Below are positions 24,498 to 33,231 of a stretch of DNA of 64,000 bases, in pieces. Made by a program: the position numbers and the translations under genes. A model generated the notes under the pieces. That model saw nothing but the letters and a program-made list of their open reading frames with translations. It was not told the DNA's origin and did not search any database. Positions within the stretch are counted from its first letter, which is position 1. Every line of letters starts with the position of its first letter. The stretch is from Bacteroidales bacterium (GTDB lineage: Bacteria; Bacteroidota; Bacteroidia; Bacteroidales; Paludibacteraceae): positions 64,098 through 128,097 of the forward strand of contig SUXE01000008.1 in the NCBI GenBank assembly GCA_015061115.1. The letters are read 5' to 3'.

Positions 24498-24505
24498 CAA
24501 AGTTA
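24498..24505 (-). promoter_or_regulatory. -7 box (TAACTTTG) of queC-queF
   Basis: The reverse strand reads TAACTTTG, an exact TAnnTTTG match, about 20 bases before the queC ATG. The leader would be about 13 bases. Confidence 0.6.
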
Positions 24506-24595
24506 CTAAATTTTTGCAATGAATTGCATATACAGAGTTATTCAGTTAGAAAATGTAATTTGTATTATGTCTGAAACAATAGCGGACTACAGACA

Positions 24596-25684
24596 TCATC
24601 CGTTTTGTCGTGCCTGATTCCTTAATTTTTTATATCCCCAATTAAGACCTTTTTGCACATGCTGTAAAAATAGTTTGTCTATTATTACAGATGACAAAAG
24701 AGATATAGCGAATAGACATACAAACGTAATTAATATATAAAATGGATAATCGGTAAACATAGACTTCCATTTTTCAGAAGTTAGTGCTGCCAACAGCATA
24801 TAGTGAATCAAATATACAGGGAAAGAGTACTTTCCTAAAAACAGTATTACTTTATCACTCTTCTGTCCTATTAAATTGTATATCTCACAAAAGATTATCC
24901 ACGTCGCCAAGACGAAAAATAGATAGAAAGGCGAGAAATCATATATAAAATCTGCATATCCTAACTTCATGACTTGCACACGAAGCAGAATGAAACATAT
25001 CAGTCCTATGACAATCAGTCTCTTCTTTCCAAAATAATTGATCACTCTATCTATAATTCCTCCTAGGAAAAAATGAAAATGGAAATTGCTAAAAGGTGAT
25101 TCATAAGCAAACCAACCAGAAATTAAAGGCCCAAAAGAAAAGAATGTCAGGTGGATAATGCCTAGTGCGAAAAAGATAAGCATTATTTTGTCTGGCATGT
25201 TTCTGAATGCTTTTGCAAACACTGGAGCCACCATCAAATCAAACATTATTGTAAACAAGAACCAATAATGTTTATGTGTAAATCTGGATGTGACATTGTG
25301 AAATAGCGATTCCGCAAAATTTCCTGTAGAATCTATGATTGTGTAAGCTAGTGTTTCTATTGCCATATACAGAAGCATCGGTAATAGCAAATAAACTAAT
25401 TTTTTGAAGTAATAATCTCGGTATGAGCTTTTTGTCTCGTCAAAGTTTAATGCAAATTTGCCACTGAGAATAAAGAACAATCCGTTACAGCAAAGAAATG
25501 TTGCTGAAATAAATTCTCTGATAACAGAGCCACTCACAAAAAAGGAATCTTGGTTTGTATATGAGGAATTTACGTGCACTAATAAGACAAGCATTATAGA
25601 CAATACCCTTATTAGCTCATATCGCGCATCTCTTTTGCTTTTCTGCAAAACTATATTTTCGACATTGTTTTCCATAAAATTCAC
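24596..25684 (-). CDS. membrane acyltransferase 3 family protein (copy A)
   Basis: A 362-residue integral membrane protein of acyltransferase family 3 (OafA/YrhL/WecH type). It has about ten membrane helices and the opening RYELIRVLSIMLVLLVHVNS, in which the Arg and His of 'R......V...H' match the catalytic part of the family. The motif RDYYFKKLVYLLLPML follows. These enzymes O-acylate cell-surface sugars or lipids using acyl-CoA. It lies 5 bases after a paralogue and is AT-rich with many phenylalanines, so recent horizontal arrival is possible. Start could also be the ATG at 25,675. Confidence 0.75.
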   Translation of the reverse strand: MNFMENNVENIVLQKSKRDARYELIRVLSIMLVLLVHVNSSYTNQDSFFVSGSVIREFISATFLCCNGLFFILSGKFALNFDETKSSYRDYYFKKLVYLLLPMLLYMAIETLAYTIIDSTGNFAESLFHNVTSRFTHKHYWFLFTIMFDLMVAPVFAKAFRNMPDKIMLIFFALGIIHLTFFSFGPLISGWFAYESPFSNFHFHFFLGGIIDRVINYFGKKRLIVIGLICFILLRVQVMKLGYADFIYDFSPFYLFFVLATWIIFCEIYNLIGQKSDKVILFLGKYSFPVYLIHYMLLAALTSEKWKSMFTDYPFYILITFVCLFAISLLSSVIIDKLFLQHVQKGLNWGYKKLRNQARQNG

Positions 25685-25689
25685 TTCTC

Positions 25690-26730
25690 TTACTTTATGT
25701 TATTGTAAACGCTAAACAAATGATACAGACAAATACGTAGAAACCTGAATATAATCGTATCTATCAATACTGAAAGTACTACCGATGCCACTAAAACAAT
25801 GGCCGTTCCTTCACTGACAAAAAGCCAGAAGTTGTCAGTTGGCAATATTCCATAATCGACAATACGTTTCATCAATATTCCTTGTATCATACATACATAG
25901 AATGAATATTTTCCAAGGAACAACAATGTTTTGTCTGTATATTTGTTGCCTTCTTTATACAGTGATGTTAAAAATATGTATAGTGCCAAAGTAAATATCA
26001 CGTAAAATGGTGATGCGTCGTATCTTTCAGTATACGATTCAAGAATCCTTGTCTGTAAAACGACCACTATAAATGATACTGCTCCCGCAATATACAATTT
26101 CTTTTTGCCGATAATGTTTGTGAATCTATCTGAAACTCCTCCTAAGAAAAAGTAGAATATCAATTTTCCGAACTGATTGGAATACGAAAAACCGGCTTCT
26201 GGAATAAGAGGAATATAAAAGTAACATATACTATAAATTAGTCCTATAGAAACGAAACTGATGACTCCTCTATCTGAAATATCCTTAAATGCCAGTGATA
26301 ATATTGGTGCGGATAGAATGTAAAACAGAGCGTCATACATAAACCAATAATGAAGGTTGTTGTATGCTGCCGTTAAAAATGGAAGAAAACTAAAAAAATT
26401 AAAGTCGTTTATGTTATCGGTAAAATCAAGAAAATATTGGAAGGTCATGAAAAACAGCATAGGAATCAATATGTATACCATTTTCTTGAAATAGAATTCC
26501 TTCAACGATTTGTTCGAAAAATCAAGGTTCAGAGCGAATCGTCCACATAATAAAAGAAAAAGTGGCGCGGCTAACTTATAGAAAACAGAGAAAACAGAAA
26601 AAACTAATCCTGAATGATTTAGACCATCATTGAGAGGAAATGCTTTGGTAATGTAGTAGAACAGCACCAATACCATTGCAATTACCCTTACAAATTCAAA
26701 TTTGGCATTCCTTTTTGAGGTTGTAAACAT
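25690..26730 (-). CDS. membrane acyltransferase 3 family protein (copy B)
   Basis: A 346-residue paralogue of the neighbouring gene with the same layout: basic start (SKRNAKFEFVRVIAMVLVLFY), KEFYFKKMVYILIPMLFFM, and about ten helices. The catalytic His of family 3, usually in the first helix, appears here as Tyr (VLFYYITK), whereas copy A keeps VHVNS. This may be a specificity difference or loss of activity. The two genes probably form one transcript and perhaps a heteromeric or tandemly duplicated pair. The region 26,731-27,020 upstream is AT-rich and shows no gene; a copy-B promoter is not obvious. Confidence 0.7.
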   Translation of the reverse strand: MFTTSKRNAKFEFVRVIAMVLVLFYYITKAFPLNDGLNHSGLVFSVFSVFYKLAAPLFLLLCGRFALNLDFSNKSLKEFYFKKMVYILIPMLFFMTFQYFLDFTDNINDFNFFSFLPFLTAAYNNLHYWFMYDALFYILSAPILSLAFKDISDRGVISFVSIGLIYSICYFYIPLIPEAGFSYSNQFGKLIFYFFLGGVSDRFTNIIGKKKLYIAGAVSFIVVVLQTRILESYTERYDASPFYVIFTLALYIFLTSLYKEGNKYTDKTLLFLGKYSFYVCMIQGILMKRIVDYGILPTDNFWLFVSEGTAIVLVASVVLSVLIDTIIFRFLRICLYHLFSVYNNIK

Positions 26731-27021
26731 AAATTGACAATTTTGCTTTTTATAATTTATTATACTCTATAATATCACAACGATATTTTAATGAGAATAT
26801 GCAAAGGTAAAAATATTTTTAATGATAAAAGAGAATGTGGTTTGATATTTGATGCCCAATATATGGCGGGAGTATACTATTTCAAGTTATTTCTTTATAA
26901 TGATGTTTCGTCATATATGTGATATCTTATAATAATTGATAACTTTTTTTTGTTTCTTATGGCTCCAGCATTTATTTGGCAGACCAAGATTAAAAGGAAG
27001 GTCGGTTAGAGGTTGAATTTA

Positions 27022-27051
27022 AAAAAGGCGTCTTTTTCAAGACGCCTTTTT
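27022..27051. terminator. bidirectional terminator after the carboxylase operon
   Basis: AAAAAGGCGTCTT (27022-27034) pairs with AAGACGCCTTTTT (27039-27051) around a 4-base loop, with A and T runs on both sides. It sits 5 bases beyond the carboxyltransferase stop. Confidence 0.85.
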
Positions 27052-27055
27052 AATT

Positions 27056-28591
27056 TTATAGTGGAATGTTTCCGTGTTTCTTTGCTGGGTTCTGGCGATT
27101 CTTTGTTTGTGCCATATCCAAGCTCTGAATAATCTTCTGACGTGTCTGAGCAGGAAGAATGATCTCATCAACATATCCAAGCTCTGCAGCACGGTATGGG
27201 TTAGAGAATGTCTTCTCATACTCTGCCAATGTCTGAGCTCTCTCCTCGCCAGTCTGCTTGCGGTAAAGGATGTTTACTGCACCTTCAGCACCAAGTACTG
27301 CGATCTCTGCACTTGGATAAGCCAAGTTGACATCAGTACCGATGTTCTTAGAAGCCAACACGATGTAAGCACCACCGTAAGCCTTACGAGTGATAAGTGT
27401 GACTTTAGGAACTGTAGCCTCAACGTAAGCGTAAACGATCTTAGCTCCGTGACGGATGATACCGTTGTGCTCCTGAGTGCAGCCTGGTAGGAATCCAGGA
27501 ACGTCCTCTAGAGTGACGATTGGAATGTTGAAACAGTCGCAGAAACGAATGAATCTGGCTGCCTTATCTGAAGAGTCGATGTCAAGTACACCTGCCTGGA
27601 ATGCTGGCTGGTCTGCCACGATACCGACTGTCTTGCCTGCCATGTGGGCGAAACCAACGATGATGTTCTGAGCGAAATGCTTGTGAACTTCGAAGAAATT
27701 ACCGTCGTCGACGATGCTCTCGATAAGCTCGATCATATCGTATGGCTTGCTTGGATCCTCAGGAATCAAATCGTTCAATGATTCGTCCTCACGCATTGGA
27801 TCATCCATTGTGTTGGCGAATGGACACTCCTCGAAGTTGTTAGAAGGCAAGAAGCTCAATAGCTCACGAACCATCATCAATGTGTCCTCTTCTGTATCAC
27901 CTACGAAGTGAGCGACACCACTCTTAGAAGCGTGTACTGCAGCTCCACCTAGACCCTCTTTGTCGATATCCTCATGTGTTACAGTCTTTACAACGTCTGG
28001 ACCAGTAACGAACATGTGGCTCTTTTCCTTCACCATGAAGATGAAGTCAGTCAATGCTGGAGAGTAGCAAGCACCTCCTGCGCATGGACCCATGATAACT
28101 GAGATCTGAGGAATTACACCTGAAGATATTGTGTTCTGGTAGAAGATGTCACCGTAACCTGCAAGGGCAGAAACACCCTCCTGGATACGAGCACCACCAG
28201 AGTCGTTGATTGCGATGATAGGAGCACCCATCTTCAAAGCAAGACGCTGCACCTTTGTGATCTTGTTAGCGTTTGTACGGCTTAATGAACCTCCAAGCAC
28301 TGTGAAGTCGTATGCATATACGTATACCAAACGACCATCGATTTTACCGTAGCCTGAAACAATACCGTCTCCGCTGATTTTTTTCTTATCAAGACCGAAA
28401 TTAGAACAGTTGTGGATAACAAACTTATCGATCTCTACAAATGTACCCTTGTCAAGAAGAACATCAATTCTTTCTCTAGCAGTAAGTTTACCTTGCTCGT
28501 GCTGCTTGTCGATCTTATCCTGACCTCCGCCTAGCTCTGCGATACGGCTAAACTCGTTAAATTCGTCGAGTACTACTTTTCTGTCTCTCAT
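27056..28591 (-). CDS. carboxyltransferase subunit of acyl-CoA (propionyl/methylmalonyl) carboxylase or decarboxylase
   Basis: A 511-residue crotonase-like carboxyltransferase. It carries two biotin/acyl-CoA half-domains: FDEFNEFSRIAELGGGQDKID start, the GARIQEGVSALAGYGDIFYQ loop in the first half, and VPGFLPGCTQEHNGIIRHGAK with AVNILYRK-type C-terminal half. Best matches are propionyl-CoA carboxylase beta or methylmalonyl-CoA decarboxylase alpha (MmdA); the two cannot be separated by eye. Third of a three-gene biotin-enzyme operon with biotin carrier and biotin carboxylase. With a biotin carboxylase present, the ATP-dependent carboxylase reading (fixing CO2 onto propionyl- or acetyl-CoA) is more likely. 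Confidence 0.88.
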   Translation of the reverse strand: MRDRKVVLDEFNEFSRIAELGGGQDKIDKQHEQGKLTARERIDVLLDKGTFVEIDKFVIHNCSNFGLDKKKISGDGIVSGYGKIDGRLVYVYAYDFTVLGGSLSRTNANKITKVQRLALKMGAPIIAINDSGGARIQEGVSALAGYGDIFYQNTISSGVIPQISVIMGPCAGGACYSPALTDFIFMVKEKSHMFVTGPDVVKTVTHEDIDKEGLGGAAVHASKSGVAHFVGDTEEDTLMMVRELLSFLPSNNFEECPFANTMDDPMREDESLNDLIPEDPSKPYDMIELIESIVDDGNFFEVHKHFAQNIIVGFAHMAGKTVGIVADQPAFQAGVLDIDSSDKAARFIRFCDCFNIPIVTLEDVPGFLPGCTQEHNGIIRHGAKIVYAYVEATVPKVTLITRKAYGGAYIVLASKNIGTDVNLAYPSAEIAVLGAEGAVNILYRKQTGEERAQTLAEYEKTFSNPYRAAELGYVDEIILPAQTRQKIIQSLDMAQTKNRQNPAKKHGNIPL

Positions 28592-28606
28592 AGTTAATTA
28601 TTTGAA

Positions 28607-29131
28607 TTAAGCATTCTCTGGAATGTCCATCAATGTGATAAGTGTCTGGTCTCCGTTGATCACGTCGCCCTCTTTCACTAGGATATCCTTGATAATGCAA
28701 TCTCTTTTCACTTTGTAGTCGCTCTGCATCTTCATCGCCTCAACAACGATTACGCTCTGACCGTTCTTGACTTCCTCTCCCTTCTGTACAAGTATCTTGA
28801 CAACCTTACCTGGCATTGGTGAGAATACACGATCCTGCGATTCGCTTGAGTCGCCCTTCTTTCTGTTCTGCAGATATTTAGCCTGCTGGTCTACGATTTC
28901 AACAGGGAAAGTGTTGAAGTGAGTGTTCACCTGATAGCTCTTTCCTCCCTTTTCTCTCTTAAACTCAGCGTTGTAGCTTCGTCCGTTGTTTGTGATGATC
29001 GAACAACTTCCGTTCTCTGCCATCACGATGTCGACTTCGTATGTCTTGTCGTCAATCTTGATAGTGACTTTATTGTCCTCTTTGCTGATAAGTTCAACTT
29101 CAGCCACTCGGTTTCCTACATGTACTTCCAT
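28607..29131 (-). CDS. biotin carboxyl carrier protein
   Basis: A 174-residue protein. The C-terminal biotinyl domain (about 100-170) holds the VVEAMKMQSD motif whose Lys takes biotin; this is the canonical (E/V)AMKM sequence. The N-terminal half (VGNRVAEVELISKEDNKVTIKI..) resembles the N-terminal part of Bacteroidales BCCPs. It shuttles carboxyl groups between the neighbouring biotin carboxylase and the carboxyltransferase. Gaps of 17 and 15 bases join it to them. Confidence 0.92.
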   Translation of the reverse strand: MEVHVGNRVAEVELISKEDNKVTIKIDDKTYEVDIVMAENGSCSIITNNGRSYNAEFKREKGGKSYQVNTHFNTFPVEIVDQQAKYLQNRKKGDSSESQDRVFSPMPGKVVKILVQKGEEVKNGQSVIVVEAMKMQSDYKVKRDCIIKDILVKEGDVINGDQTLITLMDIPENA

Positions 29132-29148
29132 TTTATCGACTCATGTTT

Positions 29149-30666
29149 TTAGATTCTGACCATACTAGTGCGCTTGCCGAACTCTCTCCATCTGCTGATA
29201 GGACGGTTGTCGCTTGTCTTTGGCGAGTTCTCCTCCAAGTTCACAATATAATCCATATATGACGCGATGATTGCGATATCCTCAACCTCGCTCTTTTCTG
29301 CTTCGTAAAGTTTTTCTTCGCTAAGTTTGTCGTTGTTCTCTGCAATGAACTTAGTGTTGTACTTTCCTTCTACGAATGCTGGCACATCCATGATCTTTCT
29401 TAGGTAAGATATGTTTGTCTTCAAACCAGTGATTCTGTATTCGTAAAGCACACGTCTCATTCTCTCGATTGCAAACTCTCTTGTCACAGCCCAAACGATT
29501 AGTTTACCGATCATTGGGTCGTAGTGCACTGGAATCTCATAACCCTCGTAAACAAAGCTGTCCACACGTGTTCCGATACCAAGTGGCTCCTGTAGCTGCT
29601 TGATGACTCCTGTGTCTGGCATGAAGTTGTTCTCTGCATCCTCAGCACAGATACGGCACTCGATTGCATGTCCTCTCTGCGACAAATCCTCCTGCTTGAA
29701 TCTCAATGGAAGACCGTTCGCTACATTGATCTGCTCCTTCACCAAGTCGACACCTACAACCTCTTCTGTGATTGGGTGCTCTACCTGTAGACGAGTGTTC
29801 ATCTCTAGGAAGTAGAAGTTTAGATGGTCGTCAACAAGGAACTCGATTGTGCCGGCTCCTTCGTATTTTACAGCCTTTGCTGCACGCACAGCGATCTCTC
29901 CCATCTTGGCTCTGACCTCTGGAGTCATCAATGGGGAAGGGCTCTCTTCTACTACTTTCTGATTTCTTCTCTGGATTGAACATTCACGTTCGAACAGGTG
30001 TACGCAGTTGCCGTGCTGGTCTGCCAATACCTGGAACTCAATATGGTGAGGTGTCTCAATGAACTTCTCTATATAAATTGTGCCATCGTTAAATGAAGAA
30101 ATGGCTTCGCTTTGAGCAGTGTTGAATGCATCGGCGATCTCCTCCTTTTTCCATACAAGGCGAATTCCTTTTCCACCGCCACCTGCACTTGCCTTTAGCA
30201 TTACAGGTAGACCGATTTGCATTGCAACCTTCACAGCCTCGTCTGCATCTTTCAATGCCTCTTGTGTGCCTGGCACTACTGGAACTCCTGCTGCGATCAT
30301 GGTCTGACGAGCCATGATTTTGTCTCCCATTTTAATCATCGCCTCTGCTGGTGCGCCGATGAAGATGATTCCTTCTTTCTTACAACGTGCTGCAAACTCA
30401 GCGTTCTCACTCAAAAATCCGTATCCTGGGTGGATAGCATCTGCACCGAAACGTTTTGCCGCTTCAATAATTTTATCTATGCAAAGATAACTCTCTCTTG
30501 ATGCGGCTGGTCCTATACAACATGCCTCATCTGCATAAAAAACATGCTTCGATGTTCTGTCTGCCTCGGAATATACTGCAACAGTTTTAATGCCCATCTC
30601 TTTACAAGAGCGCATTACACGCATCGCGATTTCTCCTCTGTTGGCAACTAAAATCTTTTTAATCAT
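29149..30666 (-). CDS. accC: biotin carboxylase subunit
   Basis: A 505-residue ATP-grasp enzyme that carboxylates biotin on the carrier protein. N-terminal KKILVANRGEIAMRVMRSCKEMG, ATP lid KASAGGGGKGIRLVW, then RDCSIQRR-like FERECSIQRRNQKVVEE and EMNTRLQVEHPITEEVVG are all intact. Length is slightly more than AccC of E. coli (about 450), with a C-terminal extension of about 50 residues. First gene of the operon, preceded by a TATCTTTG box. It could serve acetyl-CoA or propionyl-CoA carboxylase; the operon order accC-BCCP-carboxyltransferase favours the acyl-CoA type. Confidence 0.92.
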   Translation of the reverse strand: MIKKILVANRGEIAMRVMRSCKEMGIKTVAVYSEADRTSKHVFYADEACCIGPAASRESYLCIDKIIEAAKRFGADAIHPGYGFLSENAEFAARCKKEGIIFIGAPAEAMIKMGDKIMARQTMIAAGVPVVPGTQEALKDADEAVKVAMQIGLPVMLKASAGGGGKGIRLVWKKEEIADAFNTAQSEAISSFNDGTIYIEKFIETPHHIEFQVLADQHGNCVHLFERECSIQRRNQKVVEESPSPLMTPEVRAKMGEIAVRAAKAVKYEGAGTIEFLVDDHLNFYFLEMNTRLQVEHPITEEVVGVDLVKEQINVANGLPLRFKQEDLSQRGHAIECRICAEDAENNFMPDTGVIKQLQEPLGIGTRVDSFVYEGYEIPVHYDPMIGKLIVWAVTREFAIERMRRVLYEYRITGLKTNISYLRKIMDVPAFVEGKYNTKFIAENNDKLSEEKLYEAEKSEVEDIAIIASYMDYIVNLEENSPKTSDNRPISRWREFGKRTSMVRI

Positions 30667-30731
30667 ATTTTTTGTCTTTTTCTGTATCTAAAGTCCACCG
30701 CTAGTGGTGCACTTTAATTCCAAAAACGGTG

Positions 30732-30739
30732 CAAAGATA
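30732..30739 (-). promoter_or_regulatory. -7 box (TATCTTTG) of the biotin carboxylase operon
   Basis: The reverse strand reads TATCTTTG about 65 bases upstream of the accC ATG; it matches TAnnTTTG exactly. No convincing -33 element was found. The stretch 30,780-31,050 is very AT-rich and holds no gene. Confidence 0.55.
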
Positions 30740-31054
30740 ACAAATAAATCATATCATTTATAGTTTTTTCATACAATAGAGCGATTTTTATGCAATTTTC
30801 TGCACATTTTTTGTTGGAGTGTGCAATGTAAGTGTGCTTTGATGCATACTTACTTCTTGATTTTTAATGAATTATTCTTTTTGACTTTTTTTAACAAATT
30901 TATCAATTTTTTAAAGTTTTTATTGATACTTGTAGGTTACAATCTTTATTGTTGTCAACTAAATATGTATTATTGAAAATAATTTTACAGATTTCTTTGC
31001 ATTTGTTATTGAAAATGCTAATTTTGCTATCAAAATAAAAAAAGAAAGACCTTT

Positions 31055-31240
31055 GTGCGAAAAAATTATTCTGGATTCATATATAATCAATCTTTTGACA
31101 AGTGTGGCTTTTCAGAAAAATTACGGTCAGTATTGGTCCGGATTCGTTGCAAAGGATATGGCAGAGGATATAGCAAAAATTAATTCAACCCTTTTTATCT
31201 TTATCGCAGATTGCATGTGTTGTAGTCTGCGATTATTTTT
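31055..31240 (+). ncRNA. candidate small RNA with a forward terminator
   Basis: A plus-strand intrinsic terminator is clear: ATCGCAGA (31203-31210) pairs with TCTGCGAT (31226-31233), followed by TTATTTTTTTG. TTTG (31023-31026) and GACCTTTG (31048-31055) fit a weak promoter with a 21-base spacer. Nothing annotated on the plus strand uses this terminator: the nearest open frame (31,053-31,277) runs through it and looks non-coding. A transcript of about 170-180 bases is predicted. I could not match it to 6S, SRP, tmRNA or RNase P. Confidence 0.35.
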
Positions 31241-31646
31241 TTGTATGAATTTTGATCACTGGAGCCAACCATTCTGAATCAGATATGTTATATTTTTCTA
31301 AATCGTCAAGCAAACGGTTTGGATCATCATATATATTGTTAAGCACTATGCTGTCGTATGTGACAACACAATCAGGAAATTTATTTTTGATAAGTTTCCA
31401 TATTTCTATACCCTTTAATTCATAATCGTGTAGTTGTTGGGCATTTTCAAAACGAGAATCAGGAGGATAAGATGAGTCAAAAGTGTTTTGGAAAATGCTG
31501 TCCCATTTGAGTAATGGTTCGGAAATTTCAGGGTCGCTCAAAACGAATCTGTCATCATCATAATAGTAAAGTCGCCCATCTTCACTGATCCAAATCGGCT
31601 CACATCCGTATTCAGAAGCAATTTTTATATACTTTGTCTTGTCCAT
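31233..31646 (-). CDS. hypothetical acidic cytosolic protein
   Basis: A 137-residue protein, MDKTKYIKIASEYGCEPIW, with YYYDDDRFVLSDPEISEPLL and many Asp/Glu. There is no signal peptide, membrane segment or known motif. Size, acidity and isolation resemble immunity proteins of interbacterial toxins, but no toxin gene is next to it. Its stop overlaps the forward terminator stem by one base. Confidence 0.5.
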   Translation of the reverse strand: MDKTKYIKIASEYGCEPIWISEDGRLYYYDDDRFVLSDPEISEPLLKWDSIFQNTFDSSYPPDSRFENAQQLHDYELKGIEIWKLIKNKFPDCVVTYDSIVLNNIYDDPNRLLDDLEKYNISDSEWLAPVIKIHTKK

Positions 31647-31685
31647 TAGTCTACAAATTCTTTTTTATTTTCCCCCTTCTTCCTT

Positions 31686-32369
31686 CTAAGATGGAAACTT
31701 TTCTTTTAAAATGATAGCGACTGGCGAATTCTCTTTTAATAGGAATATTGATGTACGTCTGTTCTGTTCGTGCTCTATTTCGGTTTGGGCATTCGGAATA
31801 TTTGGTGCGATGTTAGCCAGTCCGACGGGAATGATTCTATAGTCTTTTATATTGAATCCTTGGTTTTCCAATTTGCTTAGGATGAGGTTCCTGATATATT
31901 CAGCTCTTTTTTGAGAGAGTTTCAGATTGTATGCTTCCGACCCTCTGCCGTCTGTATGTCCTGTAATAACAAAAACTTCACCAGGCATTTGAGAAACAAG
32001 TTCTGTCAGTTGGTCTATTCTGTCTTCATATTCTGGTTTGATTCCTCCGAACTCAAAGAAGTATTCCTCGGATAAAAGGGAAATGGTCTCAGTCGGTTCG
32101 GGAGAATTCATTTCTTGGGCGACGGTGGCTAAAGGGGCAAGGGTAGTCAAACCAGCTACCAGTCCGGCGATTTTGACAATCTCACCTGCCTTACGTTTCA
32201 AGGATATTTGTTTTTCTATATATTCACGTTCTTGCTCGCATGCTGGGCATGTGCCAGAGCATACGCCTTCAAAATCGCATTTTGCAGGAGTGTATACGAT
32301 GCCGTTAGCATCCGCCACTTGTTTTCGTATGGCCTTTAATGTTTCGCAGGTGATTTTGCTTTTGTCCAT
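31686..32369 (-). CDS. Cys-cluster / membrane-anchored OmpA-domain protein, copy 1 (shorter)
   Basis: 227 residues. The cytoplasmic-looking N-terminus carries Cys8 and a C31-x5-C37-x3-C41-x2-C44 cluster (CDFEGVCSGTCPACE). A hydrophobic segment (VKIAGLVAGLTTLAPLATVA, about 65-84) follows, then an OmpA C-terminal-like domain with TGHTDGRGSEAYNLKLSQKR and AEYIRN (about 90-215), which binds peptidoglycan in known members. The final 'CIVNDKVKENFSILEE' tail of the other two copies is missing here; it ends AIILKEKFPS. First of three tandem paralogues reading right to left (last to be transcribed). The Cys cluster could hold Fe-S or zinc; that is inference. Confidence 0.75.
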   Translation of the reverse strand: MDKSKITCETLKAIRKQVADANGIVYTPAKCDFEGVCSGTCPACEQEREYIEKQISLKRKAGEIVKIAGLVAGLTTLAPLATVAQEMNSPEPTETISLLSEEYFFEFGGIKPEYEDRIDQLTELVSQMPGEVFVITGHTDGRGSEAYNLKLSQKRAEYIRNLILSKLENQGFNIKDYRIIPVGLANIAPNIPNAQTEIEHEQNRRTSIFLLKENSPVAIILKEKFPS

Positions 32370-32404
32370 AGTATGCTGTATTTCAATGATTCGTAATGCC
32401 TTTC

Positions 32405-33196
32405 TTATTTTTTCCTTTCGTTCTTTACTTTTGCTTTCCAGATTTTCTTAAATTCATTGAATTTAGTCGTTCCGAGTCTCTCTTCCAAAATTGAGAAATT
32501 CTCTTTGACTTTATCGTTTACAATACATGCGGCTTCTCCTTTCAACGAATGTTCTTTATATAGGAATGTGGAGGCACGTCTGTTCTGCTCATGCTCTATT
32601 TCGGTTTGGGCGTTCGGAACATTTGGCTCGAAGTAAGCAAGCCCGACGGGGATGAGTATAAAGTCTTCTATATTGAATCCTTGGTATTCCAACCTGCTAA
32701 AAATGAGGTTTCTGATATATTCAGCTCTTTTTTGAGAGAGTTTTAGGTTGTATGTTTCATCTGATTTTCTGCTGTCGGTGTGTCCTGCGATAATAAAGAC
32801 TTCACCCGGCATTTGAGAGATAAGTTCTGTTAGTTGGTCTATTCTGTCTTCATTTTCAGGTCTTATTTGACCATTGAAAGTAAAGAAGTATTCTTCGGAT
32901 AAAAGGGAAATCTGTTCAGTCGGTTCGGGAGAATTCATTTCTTGGGCGACGGAGGCTAAAGGTGCAAGGGCAGTCAAACTTGTTACAAGTCCGGCAATCT
33001 TGACAATTTTTCCAGCTTTGCGTTTTATAGAAAGCTGGTTTTCGATATATTCCCGTTCACTTTCGCATGCTGGACATGTGCCTGCGCATACACCTTCAAA
33101 ATCGCATTTTGCAGGTGTGTAGACGATGCCGTTAGCATCCGCCACTTGTTTTCGTATGGCCTTTAATGTTTCGCAGGTGATTTTACATTTGTCCAT
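32405..33196 (-). CDS. Cys-cluster / membrane-anchored OmpA-domain protein, copy 2
   Basis: 263 residues, about as copy 1 but with a C-terminal tail (RAST..LKGEAACIVNDKV..FKKIWKAKVKN). The Cys cluster, hydrophobic anchor and OmpA motif (AGHTDSRKSDETYNLKLSQ) are conserved. The 5' flanks of copies 1 and 2 and parts of the 3' ends are near-identical at DNA level, indicating recent tandem duplication. 35 bases separate copies 1 and 2 and 35 separate 2 and 3, so they may be co-transcribed. Confidence 0.75.
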   Translation of the reverse strand: MDKCKITCETLKAIRKQVADANGIVYTPAKCDFEGVCAGTCPACESEREYIENQLSIKRKAGKIVKIAGLVTSLTALAPLASVAQEMNSPEPTEQISLLSEEYFFTFNGQIRPENEDRIDQLTELISQMPGEVFIIAGHTDSRKSDETYNLKLSQKRAEYIRNLIFSRLEYQGFNIEDFILIPVGLAYFEPNVPNAQTEIEHEQNRRASTFLYKEHSLKGEAACIVNDKVKENFSILEERLGTTKFNEFKKIWKAKVKNERKK

Positions 33197-33231
33197 AGTA
33201 TGCTGTGTTTCAATGATTCGTAATGCCTTAT

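Noticed and set aside
31053-31277. 74-residue plus-strand open frame
   Set aside because: It runs through a strong terminator and lacks coding composition; better treated as a candidate small RNA region.
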